A stretch of 64,000 bases of DNA from Prauserella cavernicola (GCF_016595675.1 NZ_JAENJH010000002.1:248001-312000), one strand, 5' to 3'; positions 45,878 through 54,565 are shown, numbered from the stretch's first letter. Made by a program: numbers and translations. The notes: generated from the sequence alone by a model not told the origin.

Positions 45878-47179
45878 TCAGAACAGCAGCTGGGCGATCG
45901 TGTAGATCGCCACGCCGGCGAGCGCACCGACGACGGTGCCGTTGATTCGGATGAACTGCAGGTCGCGGCCTACCTGGAGCTCGATCTTGCGCGAGGTCTC
46001 CTCGGCGTCCCAGCGCTCCACGGTGTCGCTGATGATCGTGGTGATCTCCTGCGAGTAGTGCGTCACCACGTACGCTGCGGCGCCCTCGACCCAGCCGTCG
46101 ACCTTGCCCGCGAGCGCGGGATCCGACTGCAGCCGCGTACCCAGCGTGAGCAGGCCCTCGCGCACGCGGGTGCGCAGCTCGCTCGACGGGTCCTCGGCGG
46201 CGGTCAGCAGCATGTCCTTGGCCGTCGTCCACGCCGAGCCGATCACCCGCTGCACCTCGGGGTGCTCGATCAGCTGCTGCTTGACCTGCTCGGCGCGGGC
46301 CATCGTGTCCGCGTCCTTCTGCAGGTCCTGGGCGAACTCACCGAGGAACTTGTCCAGCGCCAGTCGCATCGGGTGGTTGACGTCGGTCTTGACGGCCCAC
46401 GCGAACGCCAGCACCTCGCCGTACACCCGGTCCGCGAGCATCTCGTCCACGAACTTCGGCGACCACGACGGCGCCCGGTCCGACACCACGCGCAACACCG
46501 TGGCGTGGTTGGTGCGCACCCACTCGTACGCGCGGTCGCACATCAGGTCGACGAGGCGGTAGTGCGCGCCGTCGGTGAGCACCTGCTCCAGCAGCTTGCC
46601 CAGCGGCGGGCCCCACTCCCGCTCGACGACCCTGCGCACCACGGCCTGTTCCAATACGGCCTGCACGTCCTCGTCGCGCAGGATCTTCACCGCACCGCGT
46701 ACGACGTTCGACAGCTCGGCCGTCGCGCGCTCGGCGTTCTCCGGCTTGGCGAGCCATTCGCCTGCCCGGTGCGCGATCTCGATGCGGCGCAGCTTCTCGC
46801 GCACGACGCTCTCGGAGAGGAAGTTGGCGCCCACGAAGTCGCCGAGGCTGCTGCCCAGCGCGTCCTTCTTGTTGGGGATGATCGCCGTGTGCGGGATCTT
46901 GATCCCCAGCGGATGCCGGAACAGCGCGGTGACGGCGAACCAGTCGGCGAGCGCGCCCACCATGCCCGCCTCGGCCGCGGCCCGCACGTAGCCGGTCCAC
47001 GGCCCCCATCCCGCCGACTGCGCCCAGCTCATCAGCAGGAACACCACCGTCGCCCCGAGCAGGAACGACAGGGCGACCAGCTTCATCCTGCGCAGACCGC
47101 GGCGCTTGCTCTCCTCGCCCGCGAGCCCGCCTGGCGGTTGGGCGGGCACCGTGCCGGACCTAGGTTGCTCCACACCCAC
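45878..47179 (-). CDS. DUF445 family membrane protein
   Basis: 433 residues. One hydrophobic segment near the N-terminus (KLVALSFLLGATVVFLLMSW) and one at the very C-terminus (VVGALAGVAIYTIAQLLF) flank a large helical cytosolic or periplasmic body. The family block AGMVGALADWFAVTALFRHP is clear. Function unknown (YjiN/YheB group). The GTG at 47179 is divergent from the aminotransferase gene, 23 bp away. Confidence 0.88.
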   Translation of the reverse strand: MGVEQPRSGTVPAQPPGGLAGEESKRRGLRRMKLVALSFLLGATVVFLLMSWAQSAGWGPWTGYVRAAAEAGMVGALADWFAVTALFRHPLGIKIPHTAIIPNKKDALGSSLGDFVGANFLSESVVREKLRRIEIAHRAGEWLAKPENAERATAELSNVVRGAVKILRDEDVQAVLEQAVVRRVVEREWGPPLGKLLEQVLTDGAHYRLVDLMCDRAYEWVRTNHATVLRVVSDRAPSWSPKFVDEMLADRVYGEVLAFAWAVKTDVNHPMRLALDKFLGEFAQDLQKDADTMARAEQVKQQLIEHPEVQRVIGSAWTTAKDMLLTAAEDPSSELRTRVREGLLTLGTRLQSDPALAGKVDGWVEGAAAYVVTHYSQEITTIISDTVERWDAEETSRKIELQVGRDLQFIRINGTVVGALAGVAIYTIAQLLF

Positions 47180-47202
47180 ATTGTCCGTGAGGATGGGCCA
47201 TC

Positions 47203-48405
47203 GTGCGCGAACCAGTTCTCGTCCCCCGCCTGCGGCCCTTCACCTCGACCATCTTCGCCGAGATGACGGCGCTGGCCGTCCGGACCGGCGCGGTCAACCT
47301 GGGCCAGGGCTTCCCCGACACCGACGGTCCCTCGGGCATGCTCGACGCCGCGAAGGACGCGCTGTTCGGCGGCGCCAACCAGTACCCGCCCGGCCCCGGC
47401 CGCCCGGAGCTGCGCGCGGCGATCTCGGCCCACCGCGCCCGCTACGGCACCCACTATGACCCGGACACCGAGATCCTCGTCACCGCGGGCGCCACGGAGG
47501 CCATCTCCGCGAGCCTGCTCGCGCTGACCGAACAGGGTGACGAGGTCATCGTCATCGAGCCGTACTACGACTCCTACGCCGCCGCGGTGGCCATGGCGGG
47601 CGCGGCCCGGCGCGTGGTGTCGCTGGTGCCCGACGGCGACCGGTTCGCACTCGACGTCGACGCGCTGCGCGCGGCCGTCACACCCGCCACCAGGGCGATC
47701 CTGGTCAACTCGCCGCACAACCCGACGGGCACGGTGTTCACCCGCGCGGAGCTGACCGCCATCGCCGAGGTGTGCGTGGAGCACGACCTGGTCGCGATCA
47801 CCGACGAGGTCTACGAGCACCTCGTGTTCGACGAGCACGAGCACGTGCCGCTGGCGACGTTGCCCGGCATGCGCGAGCGCACGGTGTCGATCTCCAGCGC
47901 GGGCAAGACCTTCAACTGCACCGGCTGGAAGATCGGCTGGGTGTGCTCCACTCCCGAGCTCGTGGCCGCGGTGAAGGCGAGCAAGCAGTTCCTGACCTTC
48001 GTCTCGGGCGGCCCGCTACAGCCCGCCGTCGCGCACGCGCTCGACCACGAACTGGACTGGGTCGAGCGGCTGCGCACGTCACTCGCCGCAAAACGCGACC
48101 GCTTGTCGAAGGGGCTCACCGAGGCCGGGTTCGCGGTGTGGCCGAGCGCGGGCACGTACTTCGTCTGTGCCGACGTCCGACCGCTCGGTTTCACCGACGC
48201 CGCGGAGCTGGCCTGGCAACTCCCAGAGCGTGTTGGCGTCGCGGCCGTCCCTGTCAAGGTGTTCACCGACCACCCGGACGGGTGGAATCACGTACTCCGC
48301 TTCGCGTTCTGTAAGCGCGACGAGGTCCTCGACACGGCGATCGAACGCCTCCACGGGCTGGCTTCCGTTGGGCCGTCCGGGGTGGATCGAACGCAGCCGA
48401 GGTGA
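47203..48405 (+). CDS. Pyridoxal-phosphate aminotransferase, class I/II (DapC-like)
   Basis: 400 residues of fold type I. NLGQGFPDTDGP is near the N-terminus, AGATEAISASLLAL binds the PLP phosphate, NSPHNPTGTVF and DEVYEHLVFD hold the ring, and SSAGKTFNCTGWKIGW carries the Schiff-base lysine. In actinobacteria the closest family is annotated as N-succinyldiaminopimelate or methionine/kynurenine-type aminotransferase (Rv0858c, DapC, from memory). The GTG at 47203 gives the family N-terminus. Confidence 0.88.
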   Translation: MREPVLVPRLRPFTSTIFAEMTALAVRTGAVNLGQGFPDTDGPSGMLDAAKDALFGGANQYPPGPGRPELRAAISAHRARYGTHYDPDTEILVTAGATEAISASLLALTEQGDEVIVIEPYYDSYAAAVAMAGAARRVVSLVPDGDRFALDVDALRAAVTPATRAILVNSPHNPTGTVFTRAELTAIAEVCVEHDLVAITDEVYEHLVFDEHEHVPLATLPGMRERTVSISSAGKTFNCTGWKIGWVCSTPELVAAVKASKQFLTFVSGGPLQPAVAHALDHELDWVERLRTSLAAKRDRLSKGLTEAGFAVWPSAGTYFVCADVRPLGFTDAAELAWQLPERVGVAAVPVKVFTDHPDGWNHVLRFAFCKRDEVLDTAIERLHGLASVGPSGVDRTQPR

Positions 48406-48502
48406 AACACTCGCCACCGATGCTAGAAATAGCAGTCCCGGGCCGGACGCGGCCTGGTCAGACCGCATCGAAAGATCAAGTGGCAGACGGCGGGTGATTC
48501 CG

Positions 48503-49651
48503 GTGAGGAGATTGATCGGCGTGCGCGCCTGCGATCTCCGTTCGCCTGCCTTCCACAGAGTCCTGATCATCGTCGGCGTCGCGGCGGGCGGCTGGCTGCT
48601 CGCCGCGCTGCTGTCCTCCGCCGCACACGCGAGCACCGAAGAACCCTGCGGCCACGGCAGTGGCCGGACCAGTGCCGTCGCGGACGACGCGCAGGGGGAC
48701 ACGCCCGCGGACAATGCGGGCACCGACGCGCGGGACACAGAGGACACAGAGGACACCGAGCCCGCTGGGCCCGTCGAGCCTGTCGAACCCGCTGAGCCGG
48801 TCGAGGGCCTCGACCCCGCACCCGAGCCCGTCGACGACCCGGTCACCCTTCCGGAGCCGATCCACGAACCGGTGACCCCCGAGCGGCCGCAGGCACCGGA
48901 AGCCACCGAGCCCGAAGAGACCCAGCCCGAGGCCACCGAGCCTGCTGAGACCGTTGCCCCGGAGGCGAAGCGGCCCGGGCTGCTGGGCTCGCTCACCACG
49001 ACCGTCAACCACCTGGTCGGCAGCATCACCACCACGGTGAACGGCACCGTCGACTCGGTCACCGACACCGTCGACGACCTCACGGGCACGATCGACGGCG
49101 TAGCACCGATCGTCAGCGTGCCGAAGGTCCTGCCCGACCTCGGCGACACGCTGCCCGGCGTACTCCCGTCGTTGCCCGACCTCGGCAGCGGAAGTGGCGG
49201 CGTGATCGCCGTGCCCGCCGAACCCGCACCCGAGCCCGTTCCCGCTCCGCCGGCCGAGCCCGTCCAGCACCGGGCGCCCGCGCCGGAGCAGACCGCGACC
49301 ACCGGGGCCCGTCAGGCCACGGTGGTGTCCGAAGTGGCCGGTGCGGACCCCGCACCCTCGCCGAGTTCGCCCGACTCCGACGCGAGCACCGACGACGTCA
49401 AGGCCGGTGGTGGAGCCGCTACAGGCGGGAAGCCGCCGGCCAGCCCCATGCCGCCCGCCCCCACGGGCTTCGCGAGCGCGGCAGGCAGCGCCGCCGCGCC
49501 CCAGGACAACCACGCCGGAGGCCGTTCGGTCAACGGCATCCTCAGCTGGGCTCCCACTCTGACCCAGCTTCGCCTGATCGGCACCAGCCGCGACCACGAC
49601 GTCGACGGCGCGGGCAGGGAAGCCGCCCTGCCCAGCACCACCCCTGACTGA
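48503..49651 (+). CDS. Exported Pro/Glu-rich protein
   Basis: About 382 residues, unrecognised. After a basic start comes one hydrophobic segment (RVLIIVGVAAGGWLLAALLS) ending in SSAAHAS, so it is secreted or membrane-anchored. The mature part is strongly acidic and repetitive with EP/PV-rich runs (PVEPVEPAEPVE and similar), then a valine/threonine-rich stretch with TTTVNHLVGSITTTVNGTVD, and a Pro/Ala/Ser-rich tail. It looks like an extracellular spacer or wall-associated protein. GTG 48503 chosen; GTG 48494 and 48521 are alternatives. Confidence 0.65.
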   Translation: MRRLIGVRACDLRSPAFHRVLIIVGVAAGGWLLAALLSSAAHASTEEPCGHGSGRTSAVADDAQGDTPADNAGTDARDTEDTEDTEPAGPVEPVEPAEPVEGLDPAPEPVDDPVTLPEPIHEPVTPERPQAPEATEPEETQPEATEPAETVAPEAKRPGLLGSLTTTVNHLVGSITTTVNGTVDSVTDTVDDLTGTIDGVAPIVSVPKVLPDLGDTLPGVLPSLPDLGSGSGGVIAVPAEPAPEPVPAPPAEPVQHRAPAPEQTATTGARQATVVSEVAGADPAPSPSSPDSDASTDDVKAGGGAATGGKPPASPMPPAPTGFASAAGSAAAPQDNHAGGRSVNGILSWAPTLTQLRLIGTSRDHDVDGAGREAALPSTTPD

Positions 49652-49808
49652 CGCGGCCCCGTGAACCGGGGAGAAGTGCGTCCAGATCAAGATCAACTTC
49701 TGGCGGTTTCTCCGTTCGCCGGTTGAGGCGTTCTTCCCGCTCAGTCGTTTCGTCTAGGGGTTTCTCCGTGAATCCACGTCTTCCCGCTCGGCCGACCGCG
49801 CCCGGCCG

Positions 49809-49862
49809 TGTCGGGGTCTGGTCCCGGTGCCACTCAACCCCTGTGGTTCCGGGACCCCGACA
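49809..49862 (+). ncRNA. Hairpin 1 of a structured intergenic region
   Basis: TGTCGGGGTC (49809-49818) pairs with GACCCCGACA (49853-49862). An alternative inner register GGTCCCGG/CCGGGACC overlaps it, giving two mutually exclusive folds. It belongs to a roughly 260-nt stretch with three successive stems ending at the T-run at 50065. Confidence 0.4.
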
Positions 49863-49932
49863 GGAGCAGCGTCGGACGTTTCTGTTCACCGCGCCGAACA
49901 GGAACGACGACCCGACGCACTCCTGAGCCGTA

Positions 49933-49974
49933 GGGCCCGCCCGGCATGGCGAGGGGCGATGCCGGAGAGGGCCC
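49933..49974 (+). ncRNA. Hairpin 2 of a structured intergenic region
   Basis: Outer stem GGGCCC/GGGCCC (49933-49938, 49969-49974) and inner stem CCGGCAT/ATGCCGG (49941-49947, 49959-49965), with a small asymmetric bulge and an 11-nt loop. Confidence 0.45.
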
Positions 49975-49981
49975 ACGGCAC

Positions 49982-50065
49982 AGAGCCGGTGCGCTGGATG
50001 ATTGACCGTCCCGTATCCCTGGAGTGACGGCACCCCCACATCCAGCGCACCGGCTCTACTTTTTT
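49982..50065 (+). terminator. Long-stem terminator with T-run (hairpin 3)
   Basis: Perfect 19-bp arms (49982-50000 and 50039-50057) with a 38-nt interior that itself holds CCGTC/GACGG, followed by ACTTTTTT (T-run 50060-50065). It is the only clear T-run terminator I see in the window. It ends 9 bp before the convergent MocR stop, so it terminates plus-strand transcripts. Confidence 0.75.
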
Positions 50066-50073
50066 GTCCTGGT

Positions 50074-51528
50074 TCAGGTGACCGCGCCTGCCGGGCTCTC
50101 GAGCACCGGCGCCGTCGAGACCACCGAGGCCGCCGCGACGCCGAGCCTGCGCACCGCTTCGGTCAGCCGCTCCGGCGGCAGCGAGAACGGCAGCCGCAGC
50201 CACCGTTCGAGCCCGCCGTGCACGCCGAAGCGCGACCCCTGCGCCACCTGAACCCCGTGGTTCGCCGCGGCCACGCTCAGCCGGGTGCTCATCGGCTCCG
50301 GCAGCCCGCACCACAGCGACAGCCCGCCTTCCGGAACACGGAACCTCCATTCGGGACAGTGCTCGCCGAGTGCGGCGACCACGGCGTCGCGCCGCTCACG
50401 CACCTCCGCCCTTCGCCCGCGCAGCACCGGATCGGGATCGGCGAGCAGCTCGGCGAGCACCAGCTGTTCCAGCACCGGTGAACCGAGGTCGAGCGACCAC
50501 CTGGCCGCGACGAGCCGGTCGAGCACGTCCTCCTGCGCCCTGATCCAGCCGAGGCGCAGCCCGCCCCAGAACGACTTCGACGCCGACCCGACCGTGATGG
50601 CCCATTCGCCCGCGAACGCGGCGAGCGGCGGCACCGGGCTCGCGTCGTCGCGCAGGTCGAGCTCGGCCATGGTCTCGTCCACCACGGCCGGCGTGCGCGC
50701 CCTCGCGAGCGCCGCGCCCAGTCGTTCCCTGTCCTCGGCGTCGAGCAGGTGACCGGTGGGGTTCTGGAAGTCGACGCAGAAGTAGGCCAGCCGGGGCGCG
50801 GCCTGCCGCAGCGCTGCCTCGATGCCGGGCACGTCCCAGCCGTCGCGCGGGTCGACGGCGACGGGCACGGGCAGGGTGTGCGCCGCGCGGATGGCCTCCG
50901 GGGTGTTCGGGTAGCACGGCTGCTCCACGAGCACCCGGTCTCCTGGCCCGGCGAGGGTGCGCAGCACCAGCGCGAAGGCGTGCTGCGCACCGTTGGTGAT
51001 CAGCACCTGCCCTGGTTCGGTAGGCAGGCCGCGCGCGGTGTAGCGGGCCGCGACGCGTTCGCGCAGCACCGCGAGGCCGCGCACACCGTAGCCGTGGTCG
51101 AGCAGCTCGGCGGTGAACAGACCGCGTGCGGAGTCGAGCGCGGGCAGCAGCGCGGGCACGGCCGAGGGCGAGGCGTGCGCGAGGTCGATCAGGTCAAGCC
51201 GCTCGCCCGCGTGTACCTGCAGACCGCTGCCACCGCGCGGGAACGTGATCCACGAGCCGGCGCCCTGCCTGCTCGCCACGAGCCCGCCCTCGCGGAGCCG
51301 GTCGAGCGCGGCGCCCACCAGCGTCCTGCTGACGCCGAGCGCGTCGGCCAGTTCTCGTTCGGCGGGAAGCCGCGTGCCGACCGGCAGCCTGCCGTCGAGC
51401 ACGTGCAGCTCGATCGCCGCGGCAAGGTCGGCGCCACCACGTCGAGAGCCACTGTGCCGCCAATCGCCCAGCATCGTGGCCAACCGGCCGCCCGATATGC
51501 GTCCACCCAGTGGGAACTGCGCAGTCAT
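50074..51528 (-). CDS. MocR/PdxR-type regulator (GntR HTH fused to aminotransferase domain)
   Basis: 484 residues. A winged HTH at about 30-95 (GTRLPAERELADALGVSRTL) is joined to a fold-type I aminotransferase domain with VDFQNPTGHLLD and the PLP lysine in ITVGSASKSFWGGLRLGW. Such regulators sense PLP or related amines. It is divergent from a YczE-type permease gene, a pairing seen repeatedly for MocR regulators, so the permease is the likely target. ATTGG repeats in the shared 62-bp promoter region are possible contact sites. ATG at 51528. Confidence 0.92.
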   Translation of the reverse strand: MTAQFPLGGRISGGRLATMLGDWRHSGSRRGGADLAAAIELHVLDGRLPVGTRLPAERELADALGVSRTLVGAALDRLREGGLVASRQGAGSWITFPRGGSGLQVHAGERLDLIDLAHASPSAVPALLPALDSARGLFTAELLDHGYGVRGLAVLRERVAARYTARGLPTEPGQVLITNGAQHAFALVLRTLAGPGDRVLVEQPCYPNTPEAIRAAHTLPVPVAVDPRDGWDVPGIEAALRQAAPRLAYFCVDFQNPTGHLLDAEDRERLGAALARARTPAVVDETMAELDLRDDASPVPPLAAFAGEWAITVGSASKSFWGGLRLGWIRAQEDVLDRLVAARWSLDLGSPVLEQLVLAELLADPDPVLRGRRAEVRERRDAVVAALGEHCPEWRFRVPEGGLSLWCGLPEPMSTRLSVAAANHGVQVAQGSRFGVHGGLERWLRLPFSLPPERLTEAVRRLGVAAASVVSTAPVLESPAGAVT

Positions 51529-51590
51529 GAGACCAATTGTTGCTGATTGGCTATGGCAGAACCACCCATTGGTAGTTGATATTGGGTCGT

Positions 51591-52232
51591 GTGGCTCAAC
51601 TGCAACAGCTCGATCTCCACCCCGTCCCGGTCACCGCGAGTCCCACCCGCAGGCTGACCCAGCTCCTGCTCGGCCTGGTGCTCTACGGCACGAGCATGGC
51701 GCTGATGACGAGGGCCGGGCTCGGCCTGAACCCGTGGGACGTGCTGCACGAGGGCGTGGTCAACCGGACCGGCCTGACGTTCGGCACCGTGACGGCGCTC
51801 GCGTCCCTGGTCGTGCTGTTGCTGTGGATCCCGCTTCGACAGCGACCGGGCATCGGCACGATCGCCAACGTCGTGGTCATCGCCGTCACGGTCGACCTCG
51901 CGCGGCTCGTGCTCCCCGAGCAGCACGCACTCGGCTGGCAGATCGCCTTCCTGCTCAGCGGCATCGTCCTCAACGGACTCGCCACAGCCGTCTACGTCGG
52001 CGCCCGCCTCGGGCCGGGACCCCGCGACGGCCTCATGACCGGGCTCGCCGCGGCGACGGGCCGTTCGGTGCGCCTCGTCCGCACGCTGATCGAGCTCACG
52101 GTGCTCGGTGTCGGCTGGCTGCTCGGCGGCACCGTCGGAGTCGGCACGGTGCTCTACGCGCTGGCGATCGGCCCGCTCGCGCAGCTGTTCCTGCCGTACG
52201 TGGTGTGGCGCCAGCCTGCCGAGCGGTCATGA
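51591..52232 (+). CDS. YczE/YyaS/YitT-type membrane protein
   Basis: 213 residues with about five hydrophobic segments. The family block LTRAGLGLNPWDVLHEGVVN-like region is present (MTRAGLGLNPWDVLHEGVVN), and LGPGPRDGLMTGLAAATG follows. Function unproven; members near MocR genes are thought to move a vitamin B6-related or amine compound. The GTG at 51591 is preferred. Target of the divergent regulator is inference from position. Confidence 0.85.
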   Translation: MAQLQQLDLHPVPVTASPTRRLTQLLLGLVLYGTSMALMTRAGLGLNPWDVLHEGVVNRTGLTFGTVTALASLVVLLLWIPLRQRPGIGTIANVVVIAVTVDLARLVLPEQHALGWQIAFLLSGIVLNGLATAVYVGARLGPGPRDGLMTGLAAATGRSVRLVRTLIELTVLGVGWLLGGTVGVGTVLYALAIGPLAQLFLPYVVWRQPAERS

Positions 52233-52760
52233 CGCCGTGCGCAGCGCGGTCCTGAGCAGGTCAGGGGTGAGGCCCTGCCCGGCCAGCACGTCCGCGGCGG
52301 GACCTGGCACGACGGCGAGCGCCGTGAGCAGGTGCTCGCCGCCGATCGTGCGCTGACCGAGCCCGACCGTCTCCCGCAGGGTCCGCTCGAGCACGCGCTT
52401 GGCGGCGGAGCCGAACGGGATGTGCCCTCCCGTTCGGCGCCAGCCGCCCGTCAGCGCGCCGGGCCCGTGCTCGCTCTCGACGTGCGCGACGATCGCGTCC
52501 ACGTCGATGCCGAGACCTTCCAGCGCCTGGGCGTCGGTCTCGCTGACCCCTCCTCTGCGGCGAGCGCGCTCCACCTGCGCTCGCACGTCGTCGAGCGCGA
52601 CATCGAGCGCGTCGAGCAGGGCCGCGGCCCCACCGCGCGGGAACCGGGTCAGCGCCACCAGCAGGTGCAGCGGGTCGATCTCGGGCGAGCGCAGCCGCGT
52701 CGCCTCGCGGACGGCCTCCGTGACGACCGCACGGGTGTCCTTCGTGAACCGTTCGAACAT
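52227..52760 (-). CDS. Clp N-terminal domain protein
   Basis: 177 residues consisting of a doubled Clp N domain without any AAA+ ATPase. The first repeat is FTKDTRAVVTEAVREATRLR with IDPLHLLVALTR; the second is FGSAAKRVLERTLRETVGLG with IGGEHLLTALAVV. Such stand-alone proteins may act as adaptors for ClpC or as stress sensors. The ATG at 52760 overlaps the stop of the small HTH gene upstream by 3 bp, so they form a two-gene operon under the paired palindromes at 52972-53019. It converges with the YczE-type gene (6-bp overlap). Confidence 0.88.
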   Translation of the reverse strand: MFERFTKDTRAVVTEAVREATRLRSPEIDPLHLLVALTRFPRGGAAALLDALDVALDDVRAQVERARRRGGVSETDAQALEGLGIDVDAIVAHVESEHGPGALTGGWRRTGGHIPFGSAAKRVLERTLRETVGLGQRTIGGEHLLTALAVVPGPAADVLAGQGLTPDLLRTALRTAS

Positions 52761-52969
52761 CAGCGTCTCCCGTACTTCTTGTGGACGGCCTGCCTGCTGA
52801 TCCCCAGTTCGTCGGCGATGTCCTGCCATGACCAGCCGTGCACGCGTGCGCTGCGCACCTGCACCGCCTCGAGTTGTTCGAGCATCCTGCGCAGCGCCGC
52901 GACGGCGCGCAGGCCGATTCGCGGGTCGCGGTCCCCGGCCCTGGCGGCCAGATCGGTTGCCTCAGTCAT
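52760..52969 (-). CDS. Small helix-turn-helix regulator
   Basis: 69 residues; the C-terminal half is an HTH, VHGWSWQDIADELGISRQAV followed by HKKYGRR. It is encoded directly before a Clp N-domain protein. The ATG at 52969 lies 7 nt after TAGATT with TTGACA 18 bp upstream of that hexamer, a complete leaderless promoter. The promoter is covered by two palindromes, CTGTCAA-N6-TTGACAG, so autoregulation is very likely. It resembles the HTH of the HSP18-regulator-like protein at 59089 (SW-x-x-x-A-x-x-LG-x-x-x-RQA). Confidence 0.85.
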   Translation of the reverse strand: MTEATDLAARAGDRDPRIGLRAVAALRRMLEQLEAVQVRSARVHGWSWQDIADELGISRQAVHKKYGRR

Positions 52970-52971
52970 GT

Positions 52972-52991
52972 CTGTCAATCTAGGTTGACAG
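52972..52991. promoter_or_regulatory. Operator palindrome 1, CTGTCAA-N6-TTGACAG
   Basis: Perfect 7-bp arms. It covers the -10 region (TAGATT on the minus strand) of the small HTH gene. Its partner copy lies 28 bp away, centre to centre. Confidence 0.75.
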
Positions 52992-52999
52992 GAATCTCA

Positions 53000-53019
53000 C
53001 TGTCAACTCACGTTGACAG
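53000..53019. promoter_or_regulatory. Operator palindrome 2, CTGTCAA-N6-TTGACAG
   Basis: Perfect 7-bp arms, same sequence as palindrome 1 outside the spacer. Its right arm is a perfect -35 hexamer (TTGACA, 53013-53018) before TAGTCT (53024-53029) of the phosphatase-like gene; its left arm supplies the -35 of the reverse gene. Confidence 0.75.
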
Positions 53020-53036
53020 TGACTAGTCTCGTGGCC

Positions 53037-53804
53037 GTGCCCCAGATCGACATCGCCGAGCAAGCAGGCGTCGGCGTGGACGGTCAGCCGCGACCCACCG
53101 AGGACTTCGTGGTCGCCACCGGCAACGCCGTGGTGCTGCTCGACGGAGCCACCGAGTTCCGCGAGGACCTGCCCAGCGGCGGCTGGTACGCGGGGCGCCT
53201 CGCCGCGCGCCTCGGCGAGGGACTCACGGACGCGCCGGACGCCGACCTGGGTGTGCTGCTGGCTGGCGCGATCGCCGACGTCGCCGCCGAGCACGATCTG
53301 CAGCCACGCCACTCGCCGTCCAGCACGGTCGCGATCCTGCGCTGGACCGAGGAGCGCGTGCACGCACTCGTGCTCGCTGACAGCCCCGTCGTCGCGTTCG
53401 GCAGGCGAGGCACCGTGGTGCTCGCCGACCAGCGGATCACCCGGCTGCGCGAGCGCGGGCTCCTGCGCACGCGCGCCGACGTCAACCGCATGCGCAACAC
53501 CGAGAACGGGTTCTGGGTCGCCGAGGCCGACCCCACCGCGGCCGAACACGCCCTGCGGGCCGACTGGCCACGCCGCGAGATCGACACGGTCCTGCTCGCC
53601 ACGGACGGCGTATCGGTGGGCATCGACGACTACGCGCTGTTCGACTGGCCGCACGCCCTGGAGCTCGCCCGCGAGCACGGAGCGAAGGCGGTGCTCGACG
53701 CCGTTCGAGACGCTGAGCAGGCCGACGCCGACGGCACCCGCTGGCCGCGTCCGAAACGCCACGACGACCAAGCGCTCGCTGTGATCCAGTTCACTCCAGC
53801 CTAA
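53037..53804 (+). CDS. PP2C-like protein phosphatase domain protein
   Basis: 255 residues related to PPM/PP2C phosphatases: TEDFVVATGNAVVLLDGATEF carries the first metal aspartate (DGAT), SPSSTVAILRW and VLLATDGVS follow, and KRHDDQALAVIQF holds the final DD motif. Some family residues are altered, so activity is not certain. The GTG at 53037 lies 7 nt after TAGTCT, fitting a leaderless mRNA; GTG 53031 would be too near the -10. Expression should be controlled by the palindromes shared with the divergent HTH-Clp operon, which suggests a stress role. Confidence 0.8.
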   Translation: MPQIDIAEQAGVGVDGQPRPTEDFVVATGNAVVLLDGATEFREDLPSGGWYAGRLAARLGEGLTDAPDADLGVLLAGAIADVAAEHDLQPRHSPSSTVAILRWTEERVHALVLADSPVVAFGRRGTVVLADQRITRLRERGLLRTRADVNRMRNTENGFWVAEADPTAAEHALRADWPRREIDTVLLATDGVSVGIDDYALFDWPHALELAREHGAKAVLDAVRDAEQADADGTRWPRPKRHDDQALAVIQFTPA

Positions 53805-53864
53805 GGGGTGACTCAGGGAGTTCCCCTGATCCCAAGTTGACCATTTCGCGCCAAGCTGTTAGCC

Positions 53865-54563
53865 ATGTCCGACCTGGGGACCAAGACCGCCACCTCGGCC
53901 GTCGCACGCACTCGTGTGTGGACGATCGCGGCGTGGGCGGCGTTGGGCTGGGCTCTGTTCACGCTCGCGATCCTGCACATCGTCAGTTCGTTCCACCCGC
54001 TCACGGATCCGCTCAGCCGCTACGCGTTCAGTGACCACGGCGGCGGGATGCTCGAGGCGAGCCTGCTCTCGTTCTCCGTCGGCGTGATCGCGGTGCGCGG
54101 CGCGCTGCTCGCCGCGGGCATCACGTTCCCGCGCACGACGTCGGTACTGATCTACGCGACGGCGCTCGGGCTCGTCGCCGCCGCGCTCTTCCCGGCCACG
54201 TTCACGCCCGAGATCGATCCGATCAGCGGCCGCATCCACCAGTACGGCAGCCTGATCGCGTTCCTGTGCCTGCCCGCGATCGCCTTCTCCCTGCTCGACA
54301 AGTTCGCGGAGGTGCCCCAGCTCGCGGCCACGCGGCGGATGCTGGTGCGGCTACTGCAGGTCGGCCTGCTGAGCCTGGGCCTGTTCGGCGTCAGCTACGT
54401 CGTGGACACCCTGCCCGCCATGCCGGTGGTCACCACGCTGATGACGCTGCTGCCGGTGGGCTTCACCCAGCGCCTCGTCTTCGTCGTGGACTTTTGCCTG
54501 CTCGTGGCGCTGCTCGTGGCCGCGGTCCGGACTGCGAGGCTGCACCAGGGCGAGCTGCGGTGA
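53865..54563 (+). CDS. DUF998 family membrane protein
   Basis: 232 residues with about six hydrophobic helices (near 19-42, 60-83, 87-107, 125-145, 160-180, 200-222). The SSFHPLTDPLSRYAFSDHGG loop after helix 1 is typical of DUF998. Function unknown. ATG at 53865. Confidence 0.82.
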   Translation: MSDLGTKTATSAVARTRVWTIAAWAALGWALFTLAILHIVSSFHPLTDPLSRYAFSDHGGGMLEASLLSFSVGVIAVRGALLAAGITFPRTTSVLIYATALGLVAAALFPATFTPEIDPISGRIHQYGSLIAFLCLPAIAFSLLDKFAEVPQLAATRRMLVRLLQVGLLSLGLFGVSYVVDTLPAMPVVTTLMTLLPVGFTQRLVFVVDFCLLVALLVAAVRTARLHQGELR

Positions 54564-54565
54564 TA

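Noticed and set aside
49982-50065. Terminal inverted repeats of a small insertion element
   Set aside because: The 19-bp arms enclose only 38 bp, no target duplication is seen, and the T-run directly after fits a terminator better.
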